A stretch of 64,000 bases of DNA from Symbiotaphrina buchneri (taxonomy: Eukaryota > Ascomycota > Symbiotaphrinales > Symbiotaphrinaceae), in contig BCIG01000038.1 of assembly GCA_001599915.1 (NCBI GenBank), positions 1 to 64,000 on the forward strand, in the 5' to 3' direction. Position 1 is the stretch's first letter, and the number at the start of each line of letters is the position of its first letter. This document shows, one piece after another, positions 13,620 through 25,827 of this stretch. The notes beneath the pieces are model-generated. The model saw nothing but the letters and a program-made list of their open reading frames with translations. It did not search any database and was not told the DNA's origin. The translations under genes and the position numbers were made by a program.

Positions 13620-15566
13620 ATGGGAACCTCCACACACTCCAAGGAGAGAGAAACTCCCAAAAATGTCACCAAGGTCGCAAACAAGGACCTTCCGGCGGAG
13701 GTCAACGGGGAAGAAGAGGAGAAGCTGAAGAAGTGGTTTATCGGGGCAATTGACCAAGGAACGACGAGTTCGAGATTCTTGATCTTTGATGGAACGGGCT
13801 CGCCCATTGCGTCGCATCAGATTGAGTTTGACCAATACCACCCGCATTCAGGGTAAGCATGACTTAGGACGTACTTCTACGGACCAGGTGCTAACTGGCG
13901 CAGATGGCATGAACAGAGACCCCACGAGATCGTCGAATCGGTAACGCAATGCATAGAAAAGGCAACGGAGAAGTTCACCCAGAAAGGATACTCGATCTCA
14001 GATATTAGGGCTATTGGTATCACAAATCAGCGAGAGACGACACTTTGTTGGGACTCGGAAACGGGAGAGCCGTTGCACAACGCCATTGCCTGGACGGATA
14101 CAAGGACAAACAATCTTGTGCGGAAGCTGAAGTCAAAAAGGGGTTCGGAGAATCTCCAAGAGATATGTGGCCTTCCTCTGTCCACATACCCATCATCAGT
14201 GAAATTGGTTTGGCTTCTTGAACATGATGAGAAAGTCAAGAAAGCATACGAGGAGGGACGTTTAGCGTTTGGAACGGTCGATACATGGCTGCTATACCAC
14301 TTGAACGGCGGAAAGGAGCGTAACATCCATGTCACAGATGTGACGAACGCTTCGCGGACCATGTTTTGTAACCTTCACACCCTCAAATACGACGACGACC
14401 TGCTTCATTTCTTTGGCCTTGACAGGTCAAAGATCAAACTGCCCGAGATTCTGCCGTCGTCAGACCCTGAAGGCTTCGGCAGCATGACTTATGGACCTCT
14501 CAAAGGAATTAAGATAACAGGATGTCTTGGTGATCAGTCTGCTGCACTGGTGGGCCACTGCGGGTTCTCGCCCGGAATGGCCAAGAACACCTACGGCACG
14601 GGTTGCTTCTTGCTGTATAATGTCGGCGAAAAGCCGGTCATCTCCAAGCATGGCCTGCTCGCCACGGTTGCTTACGACTTTGGCCGCGGCCGGAAACCGG
14701 TCTATGCCCTAGAAGGCAGTGTGGCTGTGGCAGGAAGTGGTGTAAAATTCCTCATGAACAATATGGGTTTTATTAAGTCTTCGGATAAGATCAGCAAACT
14801 GGCCGCCGAGGTCGACGATAATGGAGGGGTGGTGTTCGTTACAGCGTTCAGCGGTCTGTTCGCGCCATATTGGATTGATGATGCCAAAGGAACCATATGT
14901 ATGACCCTTGACATGCGGCAGATTGATAGTACCTTCACTATTGGGCTGATGCTGACGATGTTGAATAGTTGGGATAACCCACCACACCCGTCGTGGTCAT
15001 ATTGCCCGAGCTACTCTCGAGGCAACTTGCTATCAAACCAAAGCGATTCTCGATGCAATGGAGAAGGATTCAGGCCACTTCCTAAAGGAGCTTGCTGTCG
15101 ATGGTGGCATGTCCAATTCTGATATTTGCATGCAGGTATGTGATCCGCATATGGATGGATCTCACGATTTGGACCCCTGGCTGACACCACTTCACAGACC
15201 CAGGCAAACATTATAACCATTCCCGTGGACCGGCCTTTCATGCGCGAGACGACCGCTCTCGGAGCCGCCATTGCCGCCGGATTTGCGGTTGACGCCTGGA
15301 CCGAGTTCGACCAACTGAAAAAGATAAACAGCACAGACCGCACGATCTTCGAGCCGCAGATCAGCCAGAAGGAAAGCCTGCAGATGTTCCAGAGATGGGA
15401 GAAGGCCGTCGACATGAGCCGTGGATGGGTCGAGATGGACAAGCACCAGAAAGAAGGAGAAGGCGAGAGCGTGCCGAACAGTGTGCCCAACAGCCGCCCG
15501 CACAGCAGGGCCAGCAGCGCCAGGGCTGCAAGTGAACATGGTGATAGCGACAGTGATAGCGATTAG
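13620..15566 (+). CDS. glycerol kinase
   Basis: Four exons: 13620-13852, 13904-14898, 14969-15135 and 15198-15566, giving 587 aa. The enzyme phosphorylates glycerol with ATP to glycerol 3-phosphate, the entry step of fungal glycerol catabolism. FGGY-family signs are plain: the phosphate-1 loop IDQGTTSSR at residues 44-52, GITNQRETT, the substrate motif AIAWTDTRT, GCLGDQSAALVG, NTYGTGCF and the late FGGY signature region FSGLFAPYWIDDAKGTI, followed across intron 2 by FGITHHTRRGHIARA. The third intron falls after SNSDICMQ. The first 38 residues and the Ser/Asp-rich tail (GDSDSDSD at the very end) lie outside the enzyme core. The later ATG at 13620 was chosen because the upstream in-frame extension is low-complexity and not protein-like. 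I give no symbol because the species is unknown (glcB in A. nidulans, GUT1 in yeast). Confidence 0.96.
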
Positions 15567-16083
15567 TCGGTCTGCGAGAAGAGAGCAGCTCCGGGAGTAT
15601 CGGATAGAGGAGTCGGCTTTCATCCTTGTGCCAACAGACAGCATTGTGTTGTGGATTTATTTTCGTTCTGCATTTTCCTTTTACCATCTCAGGGCATAGG
15701 GTATCTCCTGTCGCCGAAGCAAACCCCTAATTCTCCGCGATGCCAGCAGGCCTTGTCACTGAAGAGGCTCAAGCTAATACCGGCCTTGCGTCGCTTCAAC
15801 ATCGATCTCGCGAACACCAACGAGATCCCGTCCCTCTTGTGTATTGCTGTTATATTATTACTCGCTTCATGTCATGTACAGTTGCTCTTTGCACGTCTTC
15901 CTCGACTGTCTGTCTATCTGTACCTAGCGGTGTGGCATGTCTCATGTAGTAGCAAGCAAGGAAATGCATGCATGATACCCTCGATCTCAAAATGTCCCTT
16001 TGTGTCCTTATGTGGTGTGGTATGGTGCGGTGTGCTGTCGTGTGAGGATGGAGGGAGTTTTCAATGGCCGCGATCTAAATCGA

Positions 16084-16262
16084 GGTATGGAGCCCTGCTG
16101 TGCGGTTTATTGCTTACTCTGAAGGAAGTGATGACTGGCTCAATGGAGCTCCGGCGGTGAAGTAAAGCACCTTTTCTCGAAGGAGGTGTGAGGATGCGGC
16201 CTTTTCAAGGTATGGAGACCTGCTCTGAGGTTATTGCTCACTGAAAGTCGTTGCTTGCTGGA
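16084..16262. repeat. imperfect direct repeat, 125-bp spacing
   Basis: Two diverged copies start at 16084 and 16209. They share GGTATGGAG, CCTGCT, then TTATTGCT, then CACTGAA/CTCTGAA blocks, and both end near GCTGG. The element is not recognised. Confidence 0.5.
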
Positions 16263-18912
16263 TCAACACAATTCCGCTATCACACCGCATGCTCTTCCCG
16301 GGAGATGGTGCGAGCTCACAGATACCGTAGAGAGGAAAGAACTCCGATGAACGGAGTGCTCGGGACGGATGCGAGCTCTCAGCTAGGGGAAAACGAACTT
16401 CGATAGACCGCGATGCTCGGGACGGCTGCGCCAACCCCATGTGTCCTGCATGCTGCCGGCAAGAGACCTCGGCAATCAACAAACATGTCTCCCATCCCAC
16501 CATGGCTCAGCAAGGCCGGAGGTTGTACCGTGCTGATATGGGCTGCTGGGAAGTCAACATGCAAACGGGTGATAGCCGCCTGCTACTGCATATGGTGTGT
16601 CTGTCTCCAAGAACCGGCCGTCGATTGGCCTTGTTGTCTCGCAGCGATGCCTCGCAACCAACGCATAATTCGATTTGGATATGGGATGGATACTCAGGGA
16701 TCCCCACTTCTGTATCAGGAAGCTCCTTCGATGTTGTGCGAAGAGATTCGAGCAGCCGGCCAGGGTTTCGGGTGGTTAATGCCTCATGCAGCACACCAGG
16801 CATGGTGTCGAAGTCGTCAGCATACCGGCTTTAGACGGCTTTCAGGAGCCTACACGGTACACTATCCCACACGGCCAGTGGGGTAGATGCAGCCATGAAA
16901 CCGGTGGCTGGACCATTCCTATGGATGGAGCCCTAACGGGACGCTGTGCCGCATGGATTTTGCATTATCCTCTCTTCATGTCAGTTATCTTCGCCGTCGG
17001 AACTAGCAGTAGTATATATCAATACTGGCACCGGACAAGAATGGAAGCTGTGTACGTATCCACCGTGCAGCAAAACGGCATAGGGGGCTAGGGATTGTTG
17101 CTTGCGCGACTCCGTTGGGGACTGCATAATTTGCAATTGCTGTGCTAGAGAGAGAGCCGTCTTGATGGGAAAGTATAAGCGCGAGAGTGGTTCAGCTTAT
17201 TCTACAGTTCGAACCATGACATTGAGATTATGACCATCAGGACTCGGGTCCTCCCTAAGCAACAAGTCACCAACGGGGACCTCTCAAATGGCTGGCAACG
17301 TGATGCAATCATTGCTTTTCCGCCGCTAGTCTGAGCTCAGAGAATCAGAGAGTGCTACTCTTTGTCCTCCGCAAGAGGTGGATTGCCTTCTTAGGACGAC
17401 GCATGACCACTGGTGTACAGGTACCGCCAAGTGAGCGTAACTGGTTTCAGGGGCACGCTAGGTGTCCCGACTCACACCGACGGAACTCCAATCCAACGGA
17501 TTGGGAGCACTATTCCGTCGCCCAGCTTCTGCTAGTCTGGTTTTCCATGGGCGGTGAGCCCTTGACAGGTCTTGCATTGTGCGTGCGGCTACGACATGAC
17601 CCTGCTACGGGGCTCCTCCCTGGACCTTAGCTTGCATCACGGGAAATTGGCTTTGGATCATCCGAAAGCATAACGGAAGCTTGGATACCTCTTGGAGCAG
17701 TACCGACCAGTGACTGGAACTACAGCACTTACGGAGTAAAAGAGTTGCAGTCAATTCTCGTGGGACTTTTGCCTTCAATGACGAAAGACATACGTTACTA
17801 TTGGTGCAGGGCGACCGGTTCCGAGACGCTCCGCCTGTGCTATGATCAACATCTCACAACGTCTCCCCTCGTCTGACCATCTGACGGAGCACTGCTCTAC
17901 CTAGCTTCTAAGTGATGGGTCTGAATCGCAATCGTTCTTCAATGTGTCACGAACTCTCTGACCTGCATTATCTATTTCAACTCCTGCATACCATTGCGAG
18001 ATTACTCGAGCACACAAGCAGGCCGGGATGTTCACGCAAAACAAGGTTTCGTCTAGCAGTCATTCCGCGCTCCGGCCCCGGGGTAACTGGCGTTAGCCTT
18101 CTCGTCTCGTATCAAGCCAGTTGATCGCTAGCTGACGACGCAATTGGAGCAGGGTGACCACTGAGCGCTCCCCAAGGGACCTGCTAGGGGGCATATGGGA
18201 CTGCTAAACTGCGCCCGGTCTTATTTTCTTCACTTCATGGGTTATTAAGGAAATACCGCATCTGAAATCTCGGAACTCACCCGAACCTTGTGCCGACTCT
18301 CGGGAGCAATGCGTATCACTTTCATCCTTCTGTGACATGCCTATCGCGGGCCCATGGATAACTTGGCGTTCTCCCAGTCCAGAAGGTTTGCGCCAGGCGG
18401 CCACCATGGCGATGAACTTCTCCCGCCGCTCGTTCCCGCGCATCTCCCCGCTGTCATGTCGCAAGCATGACGTCCGGCCGTAACTCTCTCATTAGCGGCT
18501 ATGTCCGACGACCGGGCTCCCACTCTTGACCTTGATACATCGTCTCACGATCTCGATCCTCAATTCCAAAAGAGGCAGCTGGTGGAACCCCATCAATGGA
18601 GCCACCGAAAGGCCATATCACCCACATGTAACAAGGCGGTTCAGGCCAACCGCCCGTTGGTACGGCCCGTTCCTCGGTTCTCACCCGAGAACGACAACCA
18701 GCCGGCCGGTCTCCGGGGTGTCCCACATCGTTCCCGCATTCCTGAAAGGCGCGTAGCGCACGAAACTACGGAGACGAAGCACGCAACGGACCTTCGACGC
18801 AACATACATACAGATACGACGTACACGCCCAGCTCGACCGTCAAAGCTTAGGCCGAGCAATGACCGTTCAAGCAGCTCTGGCATTGCCTCCGCGAAGGAG
18901 CTACGGGGAGGC

Positions 18913-18919
18913 TATAAAA
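18913..18919 (+). promoter_or_regulatory. TATA-like box upstream of the 76-aa gene
   Basis: The heptamer TATAAAA lies about 245 bp before the ATG at 19164. Its position fits a core promoter with a leader of roughly 200 bases, but no transcript data support it. Confidence 0.35.
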
Positions 18920-19163
18920 TGCAGGCCAGGTCCATGCTCTCGGACGTACCGTCCTGATATCCCTTCCTGATCCGAACTCTTGGGAAAGCAAAATCCACAT
19001 ATACTTTTTCTTGGCCTAGGGCACGCGTCTGTGCTGGCCGGACAATCCGTCAGACGATTATACCATACCTTCGAAGCTGCCTGGTCTCCGAAGCAGACTT
19101 CGTTCCCCATTATAGCCTCGGTCTCCCTCTCTCCGTTGTCGCGCCCATCGCGGCCACCATCTG

Positions 19164-19581
19164 ATGTGCGACTACACTCAAGTCGAGTACTGCTGCGGAC
19201 ACGTGCGCTACACCGTTCGCGCGTGGTGCCTCAACTACCAGCAGACGCAGAAGAGATGTCCGGCCAATGTCGTTGCAGTGTGAGTCTCACTGTCTCTGCC
19301 ATTATCCACCCCTTCTAGTTGAGGATGGAGGTAGCCGGTGATAAGAGATACAATCCTGTGGCTGACGCGGTTGGTGCCCGCAGAGAGAAGAGATTGGATG
19401 AAAAATGCGGTAGGTTTTCTTTGCTTGGTCGTGTGGGTGAGCTTCCATGTTATGGATGGGGTCCACTGATGTGTGATGTGGTGGTTTGGTAGGTGATTGT
19501 AGGAATACGGGCAGTGGCATCGTCAAGGGATCTGCTGGGGCTGAGACTTCGGGGGGAAAAGGCAAGGCCGCGCAGGGTTGA
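19164..19581 (+). CDS. small conserved cysteine-rich protein, 76 aa, three exons
   Basis: Hand-built from splice sites because no exon is long enough to stand out as an open frame: 19164-19279, 19384-19409 and 19493-19581. The sum is 231 nt, 76 aa plus stop. The introns (GTGAGT..AG, 104 bp; GTAGGT..TAG, 83 bp) join to read VVAVEKRLDEKCGDCR across both junctions. The start MCDYTQVEYCCGHVRYTVRAW and the RCPANVV segment resemble a family of short hypothetical proteins I recall from Aspergillus and relatives. Seven cysteines (two adjacent at positions 10-11, then C23, C33, and two in the KCGDC element) plus a conserved His suggest metal binding. There is no signal peptide, so it is probably intracellular. 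The tail is Gly/Lys-rich. Function unknown. It is convergent with ERG27. Confidence 0.8.
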
Positions 19582-19962
19582 GATGCTGAGAGGAGGAAAG
19601 TGTAGAAGTACGACACCGGTGCTTTATGGTATCAGCGCGGAGCCTCAATAAGGGGCCAATCCTGGTGTCGTGAGTTGGATGTTGTCGAGCTTTTGGTGAG
19701 CTCCCTATGTCCTTACTGGCAGCTTGCAGTTTGCTGATTGCGCCAGCTTTTCTGGGATACCCCGTATTCGAACATACTTCGTATCTGCATCTGTGCAGGC
19801 TGGTTTCATGCAACAGTTTTTATTATATCTATGCTCGGCTTGATTGGTCTATCGTTGCCCATCTAAACATGCCATGATGTCTAATAGTAGTATACATATG
19901 GTTCAGCCGGGACAAAGGACGAGTCTGGTCCAAAGTCTCGACAGCTATCGCTGTGCATGATC
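19582..19962. other. convergent 3' intergenic region
   Basis: About 380 bp between the 3' ends of the 76-aa gene and ERG27. It should hold both terminators. I see no gene in it. Confidence 0.5.
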
Positions 19963-21416
19963 TCAGGCCACATCTCCGTGCTCCTTCTCCCATCTCCTTA
20001 ACCTCCCCACCCACTCTTCCCTCAACTCCTCCATCTCCCTCCAACACTCCCTACCCAATTCCTCAAAGCCCTCTCTCTTCTCCCTGGTCAAGTCCACCGC
20101 ACCCCTCCACCGGCCCTTTGAATACGCCTTCTCCTCGCCGACCTTCCCGCCAAACCCCCATCCCTCAACCTCCGTTCTCCGGACCCTTCCCTCGCCCCAC
20201 CAGTCGGTCGCGCTGCCCCACTTCCCCGGGCCACCGCGCGCCTCCAGCTCGTCGAGCGTCGTCTGCGGCGACAACGCGAGCCAGACTGCTGAGATGGCGC
20301 CCGTGTACGGCGACACGGTGTGCCAGATGCTGCCGACCCAGCGCGCGATGTAGAAGGCCGCGACCATGGCCAGCAAGAGCGGGAGCGGCAGCGCCATGAT
20401 GGAGGTGGCGCAGATGCCCGGGTGGCAGACGTAGGTCTTGGGCTGTGTGGTCTGCGATTTGGAGGCGGATGGAATGGACCAGAAGCGTTCCACGAATGGA
20501 GCGGTCGAGTGGAGTGTGGAGGTGAGAGCGAGGATGTCGGTGAGGCGTTTGGAGGACTCGTAGGCTTGCTCGGCGTGCAGGCCTTGGATGTCGGAGGTCG
20601 AGAAGGTGTGGGCGTAGGCTTCTAGTGAGGAGAGGTAGATGACGCGACCCCGTGTTGGGCTGTTTGGTGGGTGTGCGGAGAGGAGAGGGGAGAGCAGATG
20701 CGCGAGGAAGTAGTGCCCGAAGAGGTTCGCTGTGAAGATTTCGCCGAGGGGTGGTTCGGACTGGGCGTTATCTGAGGCGGATGATTTGTCTATAGAACCA
20801 TTTGCGCTCCCATTGGCAGCATTGGTAGCTTTCGCTGAAGGCGGGAACTGCTGTTTCGTGACGGCCCCGACATTATAGCTCTTATGGAACGTAGGCCACG
20901 TCACGGCGTGCGGGATATCCGTCAACACCGTCCAGATGGCCCTTGGCCAGTCGATCTCCCAGAACGCGAAGCCCGCATTGAAGATGGCCACATCCAGCCT
21001 CGGTATCTTATCCTCGCCTTCTTGTAGCCGCCTGGCCAATGCAGCCACGGACCGCAACTTCGTCAGGTCCACGCTCTCGGAGTGGAAGTGGACGCGCTGC
21101 TCCAGGAGCGGGCCGATGCCCCCCACGGCGGCATCTTTCCGCTTTGCGAACTTGGCGAGGTGTGCTTTGAGCGCGGACAGCGCGGAGGCGGCTTTTGAAG
21201 GGGAGCGGGTGGTGAAGATCAGATGGAGGGTATGCGACTGTGGCCGAGCCTGGAGGAATTCGTCGATCAAGCGGCAGCAGATGGCGAGTCCGACGCCGCT
21301 GCGGATCGTCAGTGCGGCTTGATAGGAAGGGGGGAGAGGACAGACCTATTTGCGCCGGTCACAAGGACATAGAAGGTCGTATCTAGGTCTGGAGGTTTGG
21401 ATAGCTGGTCTGGCAT
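19963..21416 (-). CDS. erg27: 3-ketosteroid reductase (ERG27-type)
   Basis: Two exons on the minus strand, 21416-21346 and 21298-19963, 468 aa. The short first exon carries MPDQLSKPPDLDTTFYVLVTG and the cofactor loop TGANSGVG (residues 20-27), completed across a 47-bp intron. Further short-chain dehydrogenase marks are FNAG (130-133) and the catalytic Y270-x3-K274 in AYESSK. Known of the family: reduces the 3-keto group formed during C-4 demethylation of sterols, working with Erg25 and Erg26 on the endoplasmic reticulum. A hydrophobic segment after the active site (LPLPLLLAMVAAFYIARWVG) fits membrane association. The C-terminal WGEGRVRRTEVEGWGFGGKVG stretch is typical of fungal Erg27, and the last 60 residues are Glu/Arg-rich. 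A Ser/Ala/Asn-rich insert near residues 175-205 looks species-specific. Confidence 0.93.
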
Positions 21417-24047
21417 TGTGAAGTGTTCGTTGCCAACCAGATTGGTTGATATATTATCATTTGTTCAAAGTGGTTCGGGAATCTAGAAGCGCGCCAGGAA
21501 CGCCTGATGTTGAACATCTCTCGCTAGCGTCAGGGGAAAATGTACTGGAGTACCCGGTACGGTGGGTTACAGAGACCATAAGTGCAGAACCCCCGAGCTA
21601 CTACGTAACCCGCCAGGGGGTTGCCGGCTCCAGGATCCACGGCTGCCCTAGACATGAGTGTATGACAGACAGACATCTTTTTCTGTCTGCTCAAATATTC
21701 CCCTGGACGAAGCTCAAGATGTCTGCGCAACGACGTATCGTCCTACGGCACTTGGTCACTGCGGTCTACTGTACCTTTTTATATCATGCTGCTGCACATG
21801 TGTTCAGAAATGAATAGTGAATGCCCTATCATAAGGGTTCTGCCGTGCCTGATTGGCTGTTCCTGAAGCTTCATACCTCTTTTTGAAGAACGTCTCTCCT
21901 TACGGCACCTGGTCACTACGGTCTGCAGTGCCATTTTTATATCATTTACGTGAAAGCAGATACTGTTTCGTTTATTATCTACAATTATGAGCAGTGAATG
22001 CCAGATCGTGGAAGATTAGCCATGTTTGATTCGCTGGTCATTCACCTCAACATCTCTTTTTTCAACGACGTCTCTTCTTACGGCACTTGGTCATTACGGT
22101 CCGCTGTACTTTCACGTGCAAGCCTATACCTGTATGGCAATTATCCTTTCCTTGATCATCTGCTCTTATAACACCGAACGCCTCTCCTTAGAGGTCTTTC
22201 ATATGTGATTGGCTCTTAGAAAGCTCAATGTCTCTATTTGCAAGGAACATCTCTCTCTGCGGCACTTTGTCTCTACGGTCTACTGTACTGTTTTTATATC
22301 AAGCTAGTGTTCCTGTCAGCCTTACTATGTCAAGAACAGATCTCCTTCGGTAATTCACGTTCATGGTGGTGAATTCCTGTTCGTGGGGATGGACATGATT
22401 GGTTATTTTACAGAGTTCAAGGTCTCTATTTCAACAACGTCCCTCTTACGGCAATTGGTTCCTACGGCTTACTGTAATATTGTACGTGATTTGTCCGCTG
22501 CCTATTGTGGTAGGTGAAGTGGGCTTCACTTAAGGACAAGGAAAATTGTGTGTTATCTCCATATACAGTTGGTTCGTCTGGGCCTACAGTTGCATTGCCG
22601 CCAAAGCTGCTAGTCTGTGCATACAGGGGATGCATCTCAGCTTCATTATATCACTAATGCAAAGCAACCCCGATCAAAGTTTTAAGCGTTCCTAGAAGAG
22701 GGAGATCATTCCAGGATAGAGGATATAGGCCCCGGTTGGCCGGGCTATCTGGGAGTTGGTGTAGCTCAGACGCGGATCCGATATTATCATCATTCTGGAG
22801 CTTGGTGGCAGATGTGTTCCCGGCGAATCCTTGACGACCTCTAGTAGTTCGACGTGCTATGTCAATCGTATATGGTGTTTACCAGAGGCTTTAGTACCAA
22901 TGAAGCTTGCATCTGGAATTTGAAGCTGAAGCTGAGGTGCCACGATCTCCTGAAGATTTGCGCCTCCGGCGTACCTTCTGAAAAAGACATAGCAAGTAGT
23001 AAATGATCTCTACAGAAGAAAACATCAAGTGCCGAGGCTTGGAGGATTAGAAGACCAAATTATGTGTCTTATATCTATTTGTGATAGTCTAGAACCGGAC
23101 TTGTACAGTTATGTTGTTGCTGATAGTGGTAAGCATCGAAACATCTCGAACAAATAATACCAAGAGCTTGTGTGACCTGGCAGAATATAAACCATTCATC
23201 GAGAACGTAAAGTACCGACAGAATAGAGTGAGGTGTTCAGCCATCGACCCTGTGAAGTAGTTGGGAGATATCAGTAAATTCCTCAATTTGTTCTTCCCGC
23301 CGTTGAGCCGTCCTGCGCTTTGACAAGCTTCGCGTGCACCAAGCTTTGACTGACAGGCTTGGCCTCGAACCTATCCGCCGGCAGTTAGATTAAGGTACTT
23401 CTCCACTTGTCTCCGCATAAATCTTATCTCTGTACACAGCTTCTTCTAGAAGAAAAGAAAAGCACAAATGGAAACCATGATATGGGCTGTGCAGCGTGCA
23501 CGAGAAGACGCGCGGCCTGTCTCGAACCGTGACTAACACAGTGGATGAGAATGTCGGAATGGCTACGAGAGGTGATTGGGCGAGGGCACACGAGCGTCGG
23601 CACAACGGCTGTTTCACTGGAATGGAAAAGGAGAGGAATGCGGCAGTAGCCGCGTGTTTACACGCGCCCGTGGACCCTGACAAGGAAGGCCCGCCGAAGC
23701 TTGTTTCCATACAAGCCACACACCAACCTGCTGCCGCTCCCGCTTTGCTTTCCTTATTCTCCGCCTGCATCCAAGATCCGGAGATCTCTCCACCTCCCTC
23801 ACCACCTCGAAAGCAGTTGCAATTCTACCTGCAGTATTGATCTCCTCCACTCTTTTGCATTTAGACCCATTCGTTTTGTCCTCCTGACCACGGACGGTCC
23901 TTGGAGGTGGCCGTGCGCTTGTGCGACAGGGCAGGCCTGGGCTGGGCTCCGGAGACACCCTATGCAGCCTCTTCAACCTCACTTGCCAACCCTGCTCTGA
24001 AAATTGCTGGCCATACTCCGAGGACGTATACGATCCTTACCAACAAG
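21417..24047. other. 2.6-kb gene-poor stretch
   Basis: No gene recognised. The left half holds the diverged tandem repeat described separately. The stretch 22,560-23,380 is featureless. From about 23,390 to 24,047 it is pyrimidine-rich on the plus strand and probably contains the promoter and leader of the GH76 gene. Confidence 0.45.
21680..22500. repeat. diverged tandem repeat, about five units of 160-190 bp
   Basis: A core reading roughly TACGGCAC-TGGTCACTACGG-TCTACTGTAC recurs with its first base near 21743, 21901, 22079, 22258 and 22447. Four of the units are preceded at the same distance by TGATTGGCT-like DNA, a CTCAA/TTCAA block and CGTCTCT. Units differ by substitutions and small indels, and the last is the most diverged. 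No open frame runs through the units, so this looks like a decayed non-coding satellite or minisatellite, not a coding repeat. Confidence 0.8.
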
Positions 24048-25658
24048 ATGAGACTCTCATTTCAACGACTCTTATCGCATGCTTCGCAATGTTTCTTGCT
24101 TCATCTCCTATGGGGTGCCCATAACACCTGGGCGCTTGATCTCAACGTCAATGATGCTGGTATGTCACTCGTGTCCGCAGGGACCCCCCTCGTCATTGGA
24201 GTCTATCACCGATGCTGACAGTGCTGGTTTGACAGGCTCCATCAAATCTGCTGCTTCGACTGTCGCGCATGGCATGATGAGCTACTACCAGGGGAACTTG
24301 ACCGGGCAGGTACCGGGTCTGCTCCCAGGAGGATACTACTGGTGGGAATGTGGAGCAATGTTTGGCCAGTTGATCGATTACTGGTACCTCACAGGCGATA
24401 CTACGTACAACGAGGAAGTTACTCAAGGCATGATGTTCCAAGTCGGGCCAGACAATGATTACATGCCTCCCAACCAGACGGACACTGAGGTACGCCATCC
24501 AATGCATTGATATCCTGGACGCAGGCTGACTGGGCGTTGTTAGGGAAATGACGACCAAATGTTCTGGGCGTTCGCAGCAATGTCTGCCGCAGAGAACAAG
24601 TTCCCCGATCCACCCTCCGACAAACCGCAATGGCTAGCCCTCGCACAGGCTGTGTTCAACGAACAGACTACCCGTTGGGATATGGATACATGCAATGGCG
24701 GGCTCCGGTGGCAGATATTTTCCTTCAACGGTGGATATAACTACAAACAAGCCGTTGCCAACGGTGGGTTATTTCAGTTGTCCGCCAGACTGGCACGGTA
24801 TACTGGCAATCAGACCTACGCAGACTGGGCCGAGAAGGTGTGGGATTGGGTTGCGTCCAGTCCAATCATGGGACCGGACTTTCTCATCTATGATGGTACA
24901 AGTACAACAGTGAACTGTACCCAAGCAGATCAATTGCTATGGAGCTATAACCAGGGGGTCTATCTGCTTGGGGCAGCAACTATGTATAACTATGTGAGTA
25001 TCCCTGATATCAGTATCAGCTACTTGATCACCTCCGGCAATGCACTTCCTAGCCAGCCCACGTTATACTAACATCGTTTCTTATAGACCAATGGCTCTTC
25101 GACATGGCAGAATCGCACTCAAGGTCTTCTTGATCAGACCTCCCACTACTTCGGGAGCGGCGACGTCATGACCGAAGTAACATGCGAACCAACCCTCAAC
25201 TGCAACAGCGACGAAGTCACGTTTAAAGCCTTCCTCTCCCGGTGGATGGCGGTGACCACGCAAATGGCGCCATTTACGGCCTCCACCATTCTGTCCAAAC
25301 TCCAGTCGTCCGCCAATGCCGTCGCCAAGTCGTGCAGCGGTGGATCCGATGGAGTGACCTGTGGGATGACGTGGCTAACCGGCACATGGGATGGGAAATA
25401 TGGAGTCGGCGAGCAAATGAGTGCTATGTCCGTGCTGCAGAACAATTTGATCACACAAGTGGCCGCTCCATACACCCCGTGACAGGGGGTACCTCCCAAG
25501 GAGACCCAAGCGCGGGCAACAAGAACAGCAACACGGCGCCCTCGGATATCCTGACGACGATCACGACGACTGATCGGGCAGGGGCGGGGATCATGACGGC
25601 GTTGATTCTAATTGGCGTGGTGGGCGGGACATGGTGGTTACTAGCGGGGCCGGATTGA
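24048..25658 (+). CDS. GH76 mannan endo-1,6-alpha-mannosidase, Dfg5/Dcw1 type, with a frame break
   Basis: Exons 24048-24159, 24236-24489, 24544-24993 and 25087 onward. A signal peptide ([23 protein letters not shown], cleaved near the Ala before LDLNV) is followed by [29 protein letters not shown] and the catalytic pair in EGNDDQMFW, all typical of GH76. Many N-x-S/T sites are present. Known of the family: cross-links GPI-anchored proteins to the wall glucan through the anchor mannan. As given, the frame ends at 25482 after AAPYTP. The next frame, from [13 protein letters not shown] to a hydrophobic tail ([19 protein letters not shown]) ending at 25658, is exactly the Ser/Thr linker and GPI signal expected. 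The switch lies at a CCCC run, 25475-25478, so one missing C (a read error or a true mutation) is the simplest explanation; no intron fits the gap. Confidence 0.9.
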
Positions 25659-25827
25659 TCAAGGGCTGGAAGTCACTCGCCGAGGAGGAGAGATGCATCA
25701 GCGAGAAGTCTTCTTTGTGCTGATTAGCAGCGAGCAGCGTGCTGGCGGATCTTCATGTTTCTGCCTGAGTTTCTTCATAGCCGGCGTTTTCACGTTCTTC
25801 GAGATACCAGACAGCTTTCGCAATGCA

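Larger units (their letters stand above)
15567..19163. other. 3.6-kb gene-poor stretch with short imperfect repeats
   Basis: No gene could be supported over this long interval. Open frames (up to 157 codons, 16413-16886) are not protein-like and overlap others on the opposite strand. Two local imperfect direct repeats are visible: a unit beginning GGTATGGAG at 16084 and again at 16209, and a unit containing GCTCGGGACGG near 16,365 and 16,415. A TATA-like box lies at 18913-18919, upstream of the next gene. The rest looks like ordinary intergenic or decayed sequence. Confidence 0.45.

Noticed and set aside
16413-16886. 157-codon open frame on the plus strand
   Set aside because: It has biased composition rich in Cys and Trp, opposite-strand frames of similar length and no recognisable motif.
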